Part shown: in pieces, positions 10,306 through 23,099 of the stretch
Position numbering within the stretch: position 1 is the stretch's first letter
How the letters are laid out: the number at the start of each line of letters is the position of its first letter
Assembly (NCBI GenBank): GCA_030323885.1
Contig: CM059192.1
Span: forward strand, 61,931,593 to 61,995,592
Source of the DNA: Branchipolynoe longqiensis
Lineage: Eukaryota > Annelida > Polychaeta > Phyllodocida > Polynoidae
Length of the DNA stretch: 64,000 nucleotides
Reading direction: 5' to 3'
Notes under the pieces: model-generated
Seen by the model: only the letters and a program-made list of their open reading frames with translations
Databases searched by the model: none
What the model was told of the DNA's origin: nothing
Made by a program: the position numbers and the translations under genes

Positions 10306-13023
10306 ATAGTAGCAATGTTACATGTGATGACTGTCGCTGTCCTATGTAGGTTGTTGCTCATGACAAGCCTGTGCTGCAGTAGTGGAAGCCACGTGTGTGC
10401 CACCCAGTGCCACCCAAGTATTATCATTTGGACAGGCTGCACTTTTAAAATGTCAGAAGCAGGCTGAGCCGTCGAAGTATTGGATAAAAAAGTGATTCTA
10501 TGAAAATGAGAATAGAGTTGTTGGACAGGTCTGGCTTAGAGTCGAAATAGCTAGTTTTAGATTATGGCTTGATGTGAATAGATCTACTTCTAGAGTGACA
10601 GACGTTTTACAGACATCGTCTTAAATATCTACGCTCACTTGCCTTTCTAAGGAATCCACAGGTGCTACCATCATACGTGGATAAGGGATATCTAATTATT
10701 TACTGGTCCCCAGTCTCAAATCACTTTGCTGACATCATATGACTTGGTCCTACCCATATTAGTGTATTAGCCAGACCCCCCAAGATAGAGCTTGTTACTA
10801 CCACTTAGGGGGGCAAATTCCCACTATAATTTTCTTGTATCCCTGGAGTTCACTTCAGCATGATAGCAGTCAATATGGTGAAAGTACCCCATCATCAGCC
10901 AAATTTTCAACATTATGAAAATAATTTCTTTGGCATAATAATTAGCTAATATGCATTAACAATTTAGCAGTAATACCCTTACTTGTAGTCCCTACCTAAA
11001 TCTAATGGAAACAAATGAACCAATACCTAACTACTGTTTGATATATATTATTTGATCAAATATCAGATGACGCATCCACAAGTGAGTAGTGCAGGAAAAG
11101 TGTTGTGTTTGTAAGCGGCAGAACAGACTAGCAGTTATCGGGAAACAGCAACAAACACCTTATTCACGGCGAGAAAGACCGAGGTAACACTAATTATTTA
11201 ACAAGCACATCTTCTTAATACTTAATCGAATCACTTTCTTTCGCGACAGCTGCATTGGTATGATGTCACCTCTGGGTTGCAAGTTGTGCGGATACCTTCA
11301 ATGACATGCAAACTTGTACATGCTCTTACTGGTATTTAAGGCTGGACCTAGTATCATTTCGACGTGCGCATGTGCAATATAATCTTTTGATCACATCGTC
11401 CATTACTGCCGGTTCGCAGAGAAGGTTCTCCGCCCTGCCTCCCCCTACCACACACAACCCTACCGAGACTGCTTTACTCATGAAAGCACTCATGAGGTAT
11501 GTGGCCGGATCGACATCCTGATATGGTTAGGCACTTATGGTCCAGCAGGAGGGGAGCAGTCCCGGCAAAGTCGATATCATACAGAGGAATGCACAGTTTG
11601 TAGAGGGTTTTCATGCAAATAGAATTATATAAACCTGCATGAACAAAGCACGTCACATTAAATTCAACCCAAAGCCTATGGCAAACTTCCCCAAGGAGTT
11701 GATTGGATTCATGACAGTTACAAATGAACGCGTGAAAATATTATTGCTGATAACGATACCAACAAGATTGACCTTGATATTACCCAAAGTTAACTACCGT
11801 AGCTGCAGGCCTGCAGTCAGCGAGTCAAAGCGACATGTACAGCTAACCATTGAATTTTCTACAACCAGTTCGCAAACAAACATGTCTTGGTGGTAGGTGC
11901 TCATATAATTTAATGTTCATGAGTGGCCATAGTTGTGTGCCGCCCCATGAGAAAACCCTCATGTAGCGGACTGTGCGTTGTGAACTGCTGACTAAGTAAC
12001 CTATTCAGACATGCCAAGTTTCATCACTCAGTTCTGCGCTTTCCCGACCATATATAAGCTTTCAACCCAATCAAACTCTTGATAGAGACGCTGAAATATT
12101 CCATACGTGGGGTGCCCAGCTCGTTACCAGGGTGCTTGCCACAAATGAGTGAGTCACATAACAATGGGCGCATCGGTCATGTTTTCAGAGCCACCAAGAC
12201 TGTCCTACACCTCAAAGTGAGACCTGTGAACGCCTCACCGCTAGAACCTCCCCGTCCATGCAGCGCCACCTACTAACAGCAGGAGCCTGACTGGTTTACT
12301 TGCTGACCACATTCCACCAACAATTCCCCGCACAAATGAACTGCCTTCAATGAACCAACCACCCATTCATATTTTCGGTAAAAGGGTCCGGTCATGTTAG
12401 TCAGACCAGCCGGATGTGGCGCCACTAACCGTGGTAACGATGCACTTCTGGTGCTAATTGTCCAAGTGATAGATATCAGTAACCTCTCCATTGGCATGGC
12501 GAGCATTACCGACGATGATGCCCTAGCCGCCAGCAGCACCTGAGCGCCTCGTAGAAGCCATGACCATCATTAGTGCCAGAATCACATGGCAATTAGAGGA
12601 CGCCCACCCTGATGGGTTACGTGCTCCACCTGCAAAGCACCGTCCGCGTTCAACAACGTGCCAGCATCACATGGCGATAGCGGGTAAGGCTGTGCAGGAA
12701 CATACTGAAGGCACCCATCAACAGCAACACAATTCATGAACAACACGTATAAGCTCCGCGCTGTCGTCACGCAGGCAGTCGTCACAGGGTAGCTGATGAC
12801 ATCACTGTAGGGGGCTCATTGAAGGTGCTGTCAAACAACCCACTCGAACTTGCTGAAACAGTTACATTATAACCTATAAATATTATGCTTACGTAGGAGC
12901 ACTAGTGCTTTGAAAAATGATATTGGCAAACTTTCAATAGACACAAATAATCCCTAAAAAATTAACGTCCATACGTCCGTCTGAGTTCTATGAAATTTCT
13001 GGCGACATGCATGTCCGACCGAG
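10306..13023. other. Non-coding stretch, no element identified
   Basis: Mixed composition, with a GC-richer part at 12080-12800. Several short open frames on both strands carry no recognisable domain or splice context. Confidence 0.5.
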
Positions 13024-14221
13024 TTGTGGCACTCAGCATGGACTGCAACCACTTGACCACAAACTGCAGCCCCCTAGTGATGTCTCTCAGGGTTGAATCC
13101 CAGCCCTAGACATAGTGATGATACTCAGGGTGGACCCCAGCTCATCGACCTAGTAATGGCACTCAGGGTGTACCCCAGCCCATTGACCTAGTGATGGCAC
13201 TAAGTCCATGGACCTGGTGATGACACTCAGGGTGAATCCCAGCCTTAGACAGTGATGACACTCAGGGTGGACCCCAGTCCCTGGACATAGTGATGGCACT
13301 AAGTCCATGGACCTGGTGATGGCACTCACGGTGGACTGCAGTCCCTGGACCTATTGATGGCACTCAGGGTGGACCCCAGTCCCTGGACCTAGTGATGGCA
13401 CTCAGGGTGGACCCTAGATAAAAGATTCACCCAGTACTTGTAGTACACGGGTGAAGATCAGCCTTATATAAAAACGGTAGAAAAATCGGGCTAATGAAAT
13501 GAGTCTTTATGAGAGTCTAATTTCTCAATCTAAGAAGCAACATTTATTCTTTGTATATGTCTTCATGTTTACCTGCTACTTTTGAGTTGGAAAATATAAT
13601 AAAACATATACTTTAATGCAATTTAAAAGTGAAATCGACGGCGTTCTCTGGCCACCATCTTGTCTTTTTGCATTCTCGCCCATTTCACCAACTATATGAG
13701 TAGCCATTTCATACTGGAGCCACAGTTTCTAGTTCATGTTCCATACTAAACCTATTTTCGCCCGTATTTACACTACGTTGTCCTTCACCCGTGTACTACA
13801 AGTAATGGGTGAATCTTTTATCTAGGTGGACCCCAGTCCCTGGACCTGGTGATGGCACTCAGGATGGACCCCAGTCCCTGGACCTAGTGATGGCACTCAG
13901 GGTGGACCCCAGTCCCTGCACCTGGTGATGGCACTCAAGGTGGACCCCAGTCCCTGCACCTGGTGATGGCACTCAGGGTGGACCCCAGTCCCTGTACCTG
14001 GTGATGGCACTCAAGGTGGACCCCAGTCCCTGCACCTGGTGATGGCACTCAGGGTGGACCCCAGTCCCTGCACCTGGTGATAGCACTCAGGGTGGACCGC
14101 ATTCCCTGCACCTAGTGATAGCACTCAGGGTGGACCCCAGTCCCTGCACCTGGTTATAGCACTCAGGGTAGACCCCAGTCCCTGCACCTAGTGATCGCAC
14201 TCAGGGTGGACCCAATCCCCC
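13024..14221. repeat. 38-bp minisatellite, interrupted by a MITE
   Basis: Tandem units of about 38 bp, read as GGACCTAGTGATGGCAC then TCAGGGTGGACCCCAGTCCCT. The first units (13024-13330) are diverged and unevenly spaced; those after 13834 are near identical. The array is split at 13415-13833 by an inverted-repeat element. Confidence 0.93.
13415..13824. mobile_element. MITE with TAGATAAAAG termini and 9-bp target duplication (copy 1)
   Basis: A 410-bp element with about 40-bp terminal inverted repeats starting TAGATAAAAGATTCACC. The 9 bp GGTGGACCC before it (13406-13414) are repeated after it (13825-13833). No coding capacity. A 9-bp duplication would suit a Mutator-like origin; that is inference. 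Confidence 0.88.
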
Positions 14222-14504
14222 AACTATCAACCTAGACGCCAGCCTTGTGAGTAACCGTGTATAGGGGCGGGGCACCCAGAGTCCGACAAACAGCCAGGCA
14301 TGAAATGTTCAATTATAATTGAATTGTGCCAAGCATTGGGGTGTTACTGCTTTGTGTATTGCACCAGTATTTAGTTATCTTGGTATATACCTAGAATTAT
14401 ATTCTAGTCATTTCATGTTCCCATGAGCCGACCGCCGACCGGCACAGAACGCATCCCTGAATCAAAGCAACACAAGTGCAGTAAACAATGGTATTAGCAC
14501 ACCA

Positions 14505-15214
14505 GGGGCCATATGCAGGAGTCAGTGTTAGCGGGGTTTGGTGTTACAGCCTGATACCGTTTAGCTATCTCCGGGCCGGGGAATACGGTCAAGTGGTACG
14601 CAGGAGCGCGTAACACTTTCATTGTAGCTAAACGTGAATTTATTTATAGATTTGGGAAATCCCTCTGCGTCTGTACCCATATATTAGGCTTAAATATATT
14701 AAATGCTATCATATTTAACAGAATTAGATACGCAATAAGTGAAATCTGATGAAATTAACCCTAAATTCGAAGCCGTAACGGCGGCGATATTAATAGTTAT
14801 ATTTTCGAATCGACGAACGTACAGTAAACAAACCACCGAAGCCGCCAGTATGGAAAGCGATGTCGATGCGGCGGCGGCGATTTGTTTACTTCGCCGATTC
14901 GAAAATATAACTATTAATATCTCCGCCGTTACGGCGGCAGCGTTAATATTGCTTCGAATTTAGGGTTAATTTAATCAAATTTCACTTATTGCATATCTAA
15001 TTCTGTTAAATATGATAGCATTTAATAGATTTGGCCCTATCCTTATGCTAACACCGCCCGTAAACGTCATATGAAACGGGGTTAGTGTCGCGGACCTTAA
15101 ACACGCGGTGTTAGGTCTATCACTGACTTGTGCATACCGACTTTTCGGCGCTAAACCAGAAATCCCATCTAAACGCATTTTGGCTCGATAACACCGCCTC
15201 CTGCATATGGCCCC
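14505..15214. mobile_element. Foldback element of the GGGCCATATGCAGGA family
   Basis: A nearly palindromic 710-bp element: ends GGGGCCATATGCAGGA and TCCTGCATATGGCCCC. The internal arms about 14660-14845 and 14880-15035 are complementary (GCGGCGATATTAATAG, CAATAAGTGAAAT). It shares the AAGTGAAAT module with 4930-5602 and 27707-28210. Confidence 0.88.
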
Positions 15215-17144
15215 AGATGTGCAGCTAATATGAAGGTTCTAGACGTTAGTAGAGGCAACGGTGAGTGGTGACAAATGGGCGCCAGCCACGCTCCCCGTGC
15301 ATGGACAACGACGAAGGAATCACCACCACACATCACATTACCCGTTGACCGGCACAGCCTAGGCAGATGAACACTATACTGACAACTGCTCTCCAGGACG
15401 GTTGTGCATGAATTGTGTAGATAAACAATTATGTACCCGGAGAGCAACATGCTGCACTGTGGCCACGCATGGCTAAGTCTGTAAACAAGTCAGTCAGTTC
15501 TCAATTCTTTGATAACAACCCCAAAATAACTGTTACGATGGTGATTTAATGCTTTCTTTTATTGATAGCAAGTTAATTAAGATGTAACTATTAAAACATA
15601 AAATAAGAGTATACAGTTATTAAACAATCACATTTTCAAATTATTCATTTCGGTGAAAATATTATATTTGCCGCATTCAATAATCTCAAAAGTGACAATT
15701 CCTGCTATCAGAATTCCATATAAGGGATTATGGAAAGAAGTAAGAAAATATAACAATTCTTAAACCTATTTATAAAACAGGCTGAGGAGTAGGCTTACCG
15801 GATTTATTTGAAGTGCATAAACAAAACATTTGTTAGTATTTTCAAAGAGCTAAAGAATAAACAATTCTTCTTTGGAAGTGCTTAATTTTTAAAGGAATTC
15901 TAGAACGTCTTACATGGTACTATGTTGCGGAGATATATAATAACTCGGATTGAGGGCCAACACACTACTTATAATGCTCCAAACACATATCTGGCTAAAT
16001 AGAGGGCGGTTGCTAGGTTACGAAAAGAAAGCCAGTAGAGCAGATACTGGAAGTGAAGCAATAAGTGTCAAACCGGCTTCGTGTGCCCAATATAAAAATC
16101 CATATAGGGAATATATCTAAATTAAATAACTGCCTCTACATACTGCATTAGACAACCTTCCACCCTTCCATGATTGTGTTTACTTAAAATAGACGCCACC
16201 GGGTTAGGGTCGCCACGTTAGGGGTGTGGTGCAGTGGGCCCCATATATCGTGACAGATAAAGCACAGCAGGGCTGCGATGCTGGTTAAGACGGCAGTGGC
16301 TGTGATCCTGGCTTTATGCTCCTCTGGCATCGTGAGGCAGTAAATAATACACCCATAACTCACGACCTCCGAGGAACGCGCCCCATTCTCCTAATTCAGC
16401 GCCACCAACTGCAGAGAAGAGCAGCTACCACGTAAAATGCCACCAAAAACACCGGTGTACTTGTCACACACGTTAGTATGCCACAAGGGGTGAGGCTACT
16501 TGACAGTGGACTGTACTGTTTTTCTCGTTGTGCTGTTGAGATTAAGCAGCGCGCCCTACATCATTTACAGCACATTATAGCGGACCGCCTGAGCAATAGT
16601 GAGAACATATCACCTCACACCCAGCTTCTGCACCAGCTTCTGCACCAGCTTCACCCACTAACGTGAAGCCATCACCATCACCAACACATTACCCGTAACA
16701 GCCATGAACCTGAACTTTTTTAGGTCCTGTGGCTGGGTCCACCCTGAAAAAACCTGAGTCGCGTGAGGGATGCAAATCATTCGCTAAAACTACACAAACA
16801 TATTTGGCTTGCATGTTACGATGGTGATTTAATGCTTTCTTTTATTGATAGCAAGTGAAATCAATTTGTTAAAACCTGGAATTCAGGTTTCAGCGGGCAG
16901 AAAAAACCCGGAATTTCGGTTAATCCTGGATAAATCACATAACTTGGTGTTGTAGTGCTAGTAGGACGATTTGTGCAGCAAACAATATCACTGCATTGCT
17001 TGAACGGGTACAAACCAAAACGCACTGTGCAGTCCACAGTGTGGAAGGGCTGTATGATGAGTAGCAGTAGTGGAGGGTTGCACGGTTCGCACTCCACAAT
17101 TGATACGGCCAAGAAGGCCATGTATCCAAGTATACAGTATTTTA
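15215..17144. other. Non-coding stretch
   Basis: An exact ~40-bp word (beginning TTACGATGGTGATTTAAT) occurs at 15533 and 16817, a sign of a short dispersed repeat. No gene recognised. Confidence 0.5.
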
Positions 17145-17761
17145 AGGGGTTGTCACACTTCGACGTATGGCCTTAGCATATGCCGACGTATGCGATTTTC
17201 GACCAACATGTCGGCATACGGTGTCATACGTTACATATACATTGGGCAGACGTCGAGTACGCTCGGAATATGGTGTCATAGGTCGAGCCGCTAAAAAATG
17301 TTTGTGCATGTTCAAAATTGTCAACGTATGTCGCCGTATGGCTCATACGTTATGCACACGTTAGGGGTAGGTTGGGATAGGTTGGAACACATTAGCCATA
17401 CGTTCAGCCTGTTGGGAACGTGCAGTCCGCGTAGAGCCAACGGATGCATAACGTACTCCTAACGTACTTCGAACATATGCATGCCGTATCTCCAGCATAC
17501 TTCACGTATATGCCATACTTCTAGCCATGAAGTAACATACGTAACGTTGGTCAGCGTACCGTGAGTGTAAGCGAGCATTTTACGAACGTTTTGCGAGGCA
17601 CATGAATGTTCTCATACGCTAGCAATAGGTCAGCGATACGTTACAGTGTACGTCCATTTTTATACCCCACCCCTGAAAAGTTCAATGAATGCCGACGTAC
17701 TGGCAAATTGTTGTACGTTGGGCACGCGCTGACATCGTATGTCAAGAGTGTGACAGGCCCT
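17145..17761. mobile_element. Inverted-repeat element, CTGTCACATTA family, copy 2
   Basis: Ends AGGGGTTGTCACACTT and its complement (GTGTGACAGGCCCT). The interior is dominated by CATACG, CGTATG and ACGTATG words. The left flank is TTA, the right TCA. Confidence 0.8.
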
Positions 17762-18606
17762 TCAACTTGCACAGCTTTTATATATTTTCAATCAGGCTAA
17801 ACTCTTGTAATATGCAGATGATAGCTTGTACATCCATTGGTAACCCTAAGCTCCACCCCAGAATTATGATCGATAACCCTATACACCCACCGAACCTCAG
17901 CCTACAATACCTCCTTCTCAAGTGTTTACACTCACCCCTATGTTCTGTAGACCTCGTGCGGGTGCGCCCAGCCATGATAAAACCAACCTCACAAACACAA
18001 CACCACTGACAACAGGTAGCACGGCCAGGTTTCCCACAGTTGTCACATAATCAAACCGACCTGCAGAATTGCATTTATAATGTGCTGCACCAGGCAGTGT
18101 TTACATCAGGTAGGTAGGTGCTTGGTTGCCACCCCCTCACTCTCACACTCACACACTCTCCACAAAATATTGTTTACATTGTTTATAGAACAGCACCGTA
18201 ATAATGTTTGTGAAATTAGAACCATAATTTGGTTGTAATAGAAGACGTAAATAAAATGAAATAACTTAAATTGTTGGTTAATGAATATCAATTGTTACTC
18301 GTTCTTTTCGTTGAAATCCTTGATTTTATTAGTTTCCATTAAATTAAATACAGTATAATTAGATTGTAACTCTGGCTGGCAACTATACACACGCCTTTTT
18401 CCCACTTTTTGTCCCCCATAAGTTTAAATCTGCAGGCCAACTGACCTATTCTTGACTTGCCTTGGACGGCTGCCTGCAGCCAAGGCCCACGACACCTTCT
18501 TGGTACTATAAACCGGATCACCAAGTTTCTCCAACGACGCCTACAGCCACAGACCACACATTATACACATACAACTCCAACCAACTACCAATATCAGTTG
18601 GTTGGT

Positions 18607-18665
18607 TGGTTGGTTGTTGGGGGTTTGTGTCCTAGCAAAATCTATGGTATATCAGGACGGGATAC
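18607..18665 (-). repeat. SINE family A tail fragment
   Basis: TGTGTCCTAGCAAAATC and TATCAGGACGGGAT match the 3' end of the family. Preceded by a (TTGG)n run at 18596-18616. Confidence 0.65.
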
Positions 18666-18729
18666 TTATATCATAATAATATCCATAATAAAATTGGCTC
18701 GCTTATGCACATTTTTCTCCGTTGCTGAA

Positions 18730-18831
18730 ATGGATCAAGATGTTCTGACGCTCGGTGTTTTGTCAGTTTTTAGTGCTCTGTTCTGTATCTTTTGGAGCTT
18801 GCCCTCTCGTTGCTTGGTTAGTAAACTATAG
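18730..18831 (+). CDS. Possible short hydrophobic ORF or first exon
   Basis: ATG at 18730 opens MDQDVLTLGVLSVFSALFC and IFWSLPSRCLVSKL, a strongly hydrophobic segment resembling a signal anchor. A GTTAGT that could be a splice donor follows TGCTTG at 18819-18824. A longer upstream open frame exists but runs through SINE tail sequence. I recognise no family. Chance is a fair alternative in AT-rich sequence of this length. Confidence 0.2.
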   Translation: MDQDVLTLGVLSVFSALFCIFWSLPSRCLVSKL

Positions 18832-19360
18832 ACTACTTCATTGTAGTCAAATATGGCAGTATGGCAATCTATTCTCACTATGATAGTCTCGTTTTTTTAA
18901 AAGTGGTTAGATTCACGGAAAGAAATTAGTTTAGCTTGTTGAGTTGAATTTATAGTGATGCCCAGGCATCTTTTTAGCTAAATCCCTTCTATTTGAAGAA
19001 CTAGAGAACTTGTAGGTGTTTGTGTTACTGTTATGAAGCAGTCAGCGGTGAGAAACTGCCATAAGGGTGAGGTGGGAAGTGTGGATAAGTAGGCGCGCCA
19101 GTGTGGCGGGGAATGACCTCTATTTCATGGCTCAGCTGACGGTCGTCGGTAGGCCAAATTAATCTGCTGGCGCAGGGCCTGTTTCCATAAACACCAAGCG
19201 AACACGGGAACTGAGATGCACTCCCGGGGATGCGTCTTACCAACATCACGCGAGTATCTAATAATGGTAGCGGTCTTCATAAAGCCTGCGAGACAAGAGC
19301 ACCGACTGCTTGGTACACAATCCACGCTCGTGTGTGCGCGGGCGTGCCTATGTGAATATG

Positions 19361-22262
19361 TTACTCATACTCATACTCATACTCATCCGCTTCTGATTTT
19401 GTTAGGCTTATAGCCTGTATCAGGTCGATGCATGTCAAAATTTGATTTACTAGGATTAAATGCATCGAGTACCGGATGTGTGCAATATTGCAGCCCCCTC
19501 CAATGCTTATCCAGTCTGCCTTTGAAGGCGTTGACGGAAGGCGCTTCTATGACATGTTCAGGCAATGCGTTCCAGGCATTTACTATCCTGTTACTGAAGA
19601 ATAGCTGTCTGACAGGTTTTATTGCTCTTTCCTTCTTCAGCTTGTATCGATGACCTCTAGTTTTACAGTTGGCCAGCTTCAGGTATCTAGCATCAACCGC
19701 ATATCTTCCAGTGACGTGTTTGAATGCTTCTATTATGTCTCCCCTGGCCCTTCGGTAGTATAAGCTGGGTAGGTTGAGAATCCTGAGACGTTCTTCGTAT
19801 GGTAGTTCTCTTATGGTTGGTGATAACTTTGTAGCACGTCTCTGTACACTCTCGATCATTGACATGTCCTTCTTGAACTTCGGTGTCCAAGCCGTGTTGC
19901 CATACTCAAGGTGCGGCCGGATCAGTGACGTGTACAGTGTCTTCACCGTGTCATTGTCTAGATACGTGTATGAGCGGCGTATCATGCCTAGAAGCTTGTT
20001 CGCTTTGGTCACCTTTTGTTCACTGTGATATGAGAAGGTGAGTCCGATGTCCATGTATATGCCAAGATCTTTCTCTAGTTCTGTCACTTGGAGCTGGACT
20101 TCTTCTCCATCTTGGTGCATGTAGTAACTGAGATTTTCATTTCTGTTACCCAGGTGCATGACCTTGCACTTCTGTGCATTGAAACGTAGTTGCCACAGGT
20201 TGGCCCAGTCTTCAAGTGCAGTTAGGTCTTTTTGTAGCACCTGTTGATCTTCAGGGCTGTTAACCTCCATATACAGCTTTGTATCATCCGCAAACATCTG
20301 GATGAATGCATGGATGACCTCGGGCATGTCGTTAATGAAACATATGAACAGTAGGGGTCCCAGAACACTTCCTTGCGGAATACCACTCAACACTAACGCT
20401 GCCAGGGATTTCACACCATTGATAACTACGTGCTGTATTCTTGCATGAAGGAAATCCTCGATCCAGGTCCATAGTTTTCCAGTAATACCGAAGCTCTTCA
20501 TCTTCATGAGTAGGCGTTTGTGGGGCACACTGTCAAACGCTTTGGCAAAATCTAAGTACACTGAATCTACGTTGCTGTCATTGTCCAGTGCTTCTGTCCA
20601 TCTGTCTAGAACTGCCAGTATCTGGGTTACACAAGATCTCCCCTTGACAAAACCATGCTGGAACTTTGTCAATAGTTGGTTCTGGACGAGATGGTGCATG
20701 ATCTTATCATGTATTATAGACTCCAGTGTTTTACATATGACCGAGGTTAAACTAACGGGTCGGTAATTTTTAGCCTGATGTCAGTCGCCTTTCTTGAAGA
20801 TCGGGGACACATAGCCGATCTTCCAGTCTCTAGGTAGTTTCCCTTGGTCGATTGATTTTCTATATATATTGTACAGTGGTTCAGCTATTATAGTGTGTAG
20901 TTCTTTCAAGATTCTCGGGGATGCTCCATCCGGGCCTGCAGCTTTATTTGGATTCAATCTGGATAACTTATTAGCTACCTCGTCTATGGTAAAATCTGTA
21001 TCTTCCAAGATCACATCTGTTTTAGTATCTGGGATGTTTGGCATATTGGTTATGTCTTCTCTCGTAAAAACTGAAGAGAAGAATTTATTTACACTTGCTT
21101 GTCCTTATCTGTAGCGGTGAGACTGCCATGTTCTCTGGTAAGGTGTGCAATTCCGGATCTTGTCTTCATCTTGGAGTTTGCATATCTGAAGAACGCCTTT
21201 GGGTTTTTCTTACATTCCTTGGCAAGTTTTTTCTCAAACTCCCTCTCTGCCTTCCGGCATTCCCACTTGGCCTGGTTTCTAGCCTTGGTGTACACTCGGT
21301 AGTCGTTACCGTCTCGTGTTCTGCGCCAAGTGCGAAACGTCTTGTTCTTTGTCTTTACCTTTTCTCTGGCCTTGGCTGTCATATATATAGGTCTGTTTAT
21401 CTGATGCGGTTTCGACTTAGGAATGTGGTTCTCTGCCAAAAGTTTAATATTGTTCATGAAACTGAGCCACATTTCATCCAGATCGGTACCTTCCTGATTC
21501 CAGTCCATTTTGGCAGCATCTTCTCTCATGGCTGTGTAGTTTCCCTTGTGGTACTGGAACTTTGGTGTTATCTTTGCAGGTCGTTCTGTGTAGCACATGA
21601 AATCAAATGTGATACATGTATGATGACTCTTGCCAACAGGTGCATTTAGGGCCACATTGTCCACCATGCCTTCTTCATTGGTGATCACTAGGTCTAGCGT
21701 ATTCGGCTGTTGGTTTGCCCGGTAGTGGGTTGGATCCATTATATGCTGGTGTAAGTACAAGTCCCTGAGTGTCTCAACAAATGCTGTAGCTGGATTTGTT
21801 ATTGCAGTTGGCATCGTCCCCACTTTCCAGTTGATCTCACTGTAGTTAAAGTCTCCTACGACAAGGATATGACTTGTCCCTAACTCCATAGCATTCTTCA
21901 GTAGGGTCCGCAGGTGGTCATGGTTCTCCTTCGAGCAGCTTGGCGATCTGTACACAACACCCAGGAGGAGTTTGTCTGTACCCTTTAAGTTCAGTTCACA
22001 CCATAGCGACTCTTCAAAGGTATCTTGTCCTGGAATTTCCTTTACACATATATTAAGGTGAGATCTTGTGTATAGGATCACTCCCCTTCTGTGATTTCTA
22101 TCAATGTTAGTATGGTGATCGTAGCCTTGAATTACCAGTTCATGTTGTTCTGGGTCCATGCTTCGATTTTTATTTAAAATCTCTGTTAAGGCGATGATAT
22201 CAGGTTTATACTCCGAAATAACCTCAGCTAGTTCTAGTCGCTTATTCATTTTTTTAGGGTGT
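19361..22262 (-). mobile_element. Non-LTR retrotransposon 1 (CR1/jockey-like), 5' truncated, two coding lesions
   Basis: A minus-strand LINE with apurinic-like endonuclease followed by reverse transcriptase. It lacks the start of the endonuclease and any ORF1, the usual 5' truncation. The 3' end is a short tandem tail of about four ATGAGT-type units (19361-19387), as in CR1-like elements. Only two lesions break the polyprotein: a frameshift near 21098 and a stop at 20778-20780. The assignment to the CR1/jockey group rests on motif wording (FADDTKLY, IPQGSVLGPLLF) and the microsatellite tail. Confidence 0.9.
19383..21097 (-). pseudogene. Non-LTR element 1 reverse transcriptase, one internal stop
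   Basis: RT fingers start at about 21044 (KLSRLNPNKAAGPDGASP, DWKIGYVSPIFKKGD). A TGA at 20778-20780 interrupts before the motif KNYRPVSLTS. After it the frame runs to 19383. In the 438-residue stretch from 20699 the catalytic motifs are YLDFAKAFD (Asp50), IPQGSVLGP (107-115) and FADDTKLY (136-143). The C-terminal region (GNTAWTPKF, ESVQRRATK, RRARGDIIEAFK, FFSNRIVNAWNALP) is the usual LINE post-RT region. The natural stop at 19383 is the TGA of the first tail repeat, so there is essentially no 3' UTR. Confidence 0.9.
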
Positions 22263-22282
22263 CTGTATTTGTGTAAAAACAA
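21089..22282 (-). pseudogene. Non-LTR element 1 endonuclease region
   Basis: A 397-residue open stretch. Endonuclease landmarks: KPDIIALTEI (metal-binding Glu34), GVILYTR, VVYRSPS (about 109-115), VVGDFNYSEINW (GDFN at 143-146) and the SHHTCITFDF histidine. The second half is the linker to RT, with a Lys/Arg-rich stretch (KARNQAKWECRKAEREF). The first codon is TTG and the first dozen residues are probably not coding, since the endonuclease start is missing. The frame ends at 21089, but homology resumes one frame over (ASVNKFFSSVFTRED), so a single base has been lost near 21098. The long plus-strand frame at 21095-21649 is an antisense shadow. Confidence 0.88.
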
Positions 22283-23099
22283 TGTAATTTATCTAGATAT
22301 TTACAGTTACATATTTATGTTTGTTCACAGTGCGAGTATCAGGGCATGGCGTAGTTCAATAGGTGGTTGTGGAAATCTCTGCATCATCTTTTGCTGGATA
22401 AAGAAGTCTGTGTATAGGCGCTATAAGTGTGTGACGAAGCAACAACTCTCTACACAAGCACTGATTTGCTACCGTACAAACTGCAAAATAGCTGCTCATG
22501 ACATGGGCTCGCAGGTACCCAACACGTACACCGACAATCCAACCAGTGAGCGTGCTACATATGTGCACACGGCAGGAGGAGCAGGGCGGGGCTGGCTGTA
22601 CCAGCAGCAACCGGGGCCTGGCAATGACGCACTTTGTACCACACCTATGTCAACGGGAGGCTATTACACCGTAGGAACACCGTGGGAACACAGTTCGCTT
22701 ACAAACACCAAAGTGTATATCGTATCCTAGATAAAGTACTCATATCCAGGAGGGGTGGACGATGACCATGTTTAAATCCAAGCAACAACTGCTTTGTTAA
22801 GGGTCCACTAAGTGTAAGCAAGCTGTGGAAATCCGGGTTTCAATGAGCAGCGTTTATATATATTGACGTACAGTTGATGAACTGGGAAGCATAGATTCAA
22901 GTTTCAAGTTGCAAAGTCTATTAATCTCCATGATTTAATCAATTCTGCACTTCAAATGTAGCTGACTATGATAAGTACATGACCAATACACTTAGATTTT
23001 TAGATTAAGAACTCATGTGCGTATGTTCATATCAGCCCTGTGCACGAAACAGGGCTGAAAGAGTGACTACTCGTATCACAGACAACGGAATGAATGTCC
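22263..23099. other. Flank of non-LTR element 1
   Basis: Contains a TAGATAAAGTACTCAT-type repeat end at 22728 that resembles 46137. Open frames on both strands lack features. Confidence 0.5.

Larger units (their letters stand above)
17762..19360. other. Non-coding stretch with one SINE fragment and one weak ORF
   Basis: Apart from 18607-18665 (SINE tail) and the weak ORF at 18730 nothing is recognised. A (TTGG)n run lies at about 18596-18616. Confidence 0.5.

Noticed and set aside
13024..14221. Regularly spaced repeats resembling a CRISPR array
   Set aside because: Units are contiguous without unique spacers, in a eukaryotic context; it is a minisatellite.
21095..21649. 184-residue plus-strand open frame
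   Set aside because: Antisense of the LINE endonuclease/linker region.
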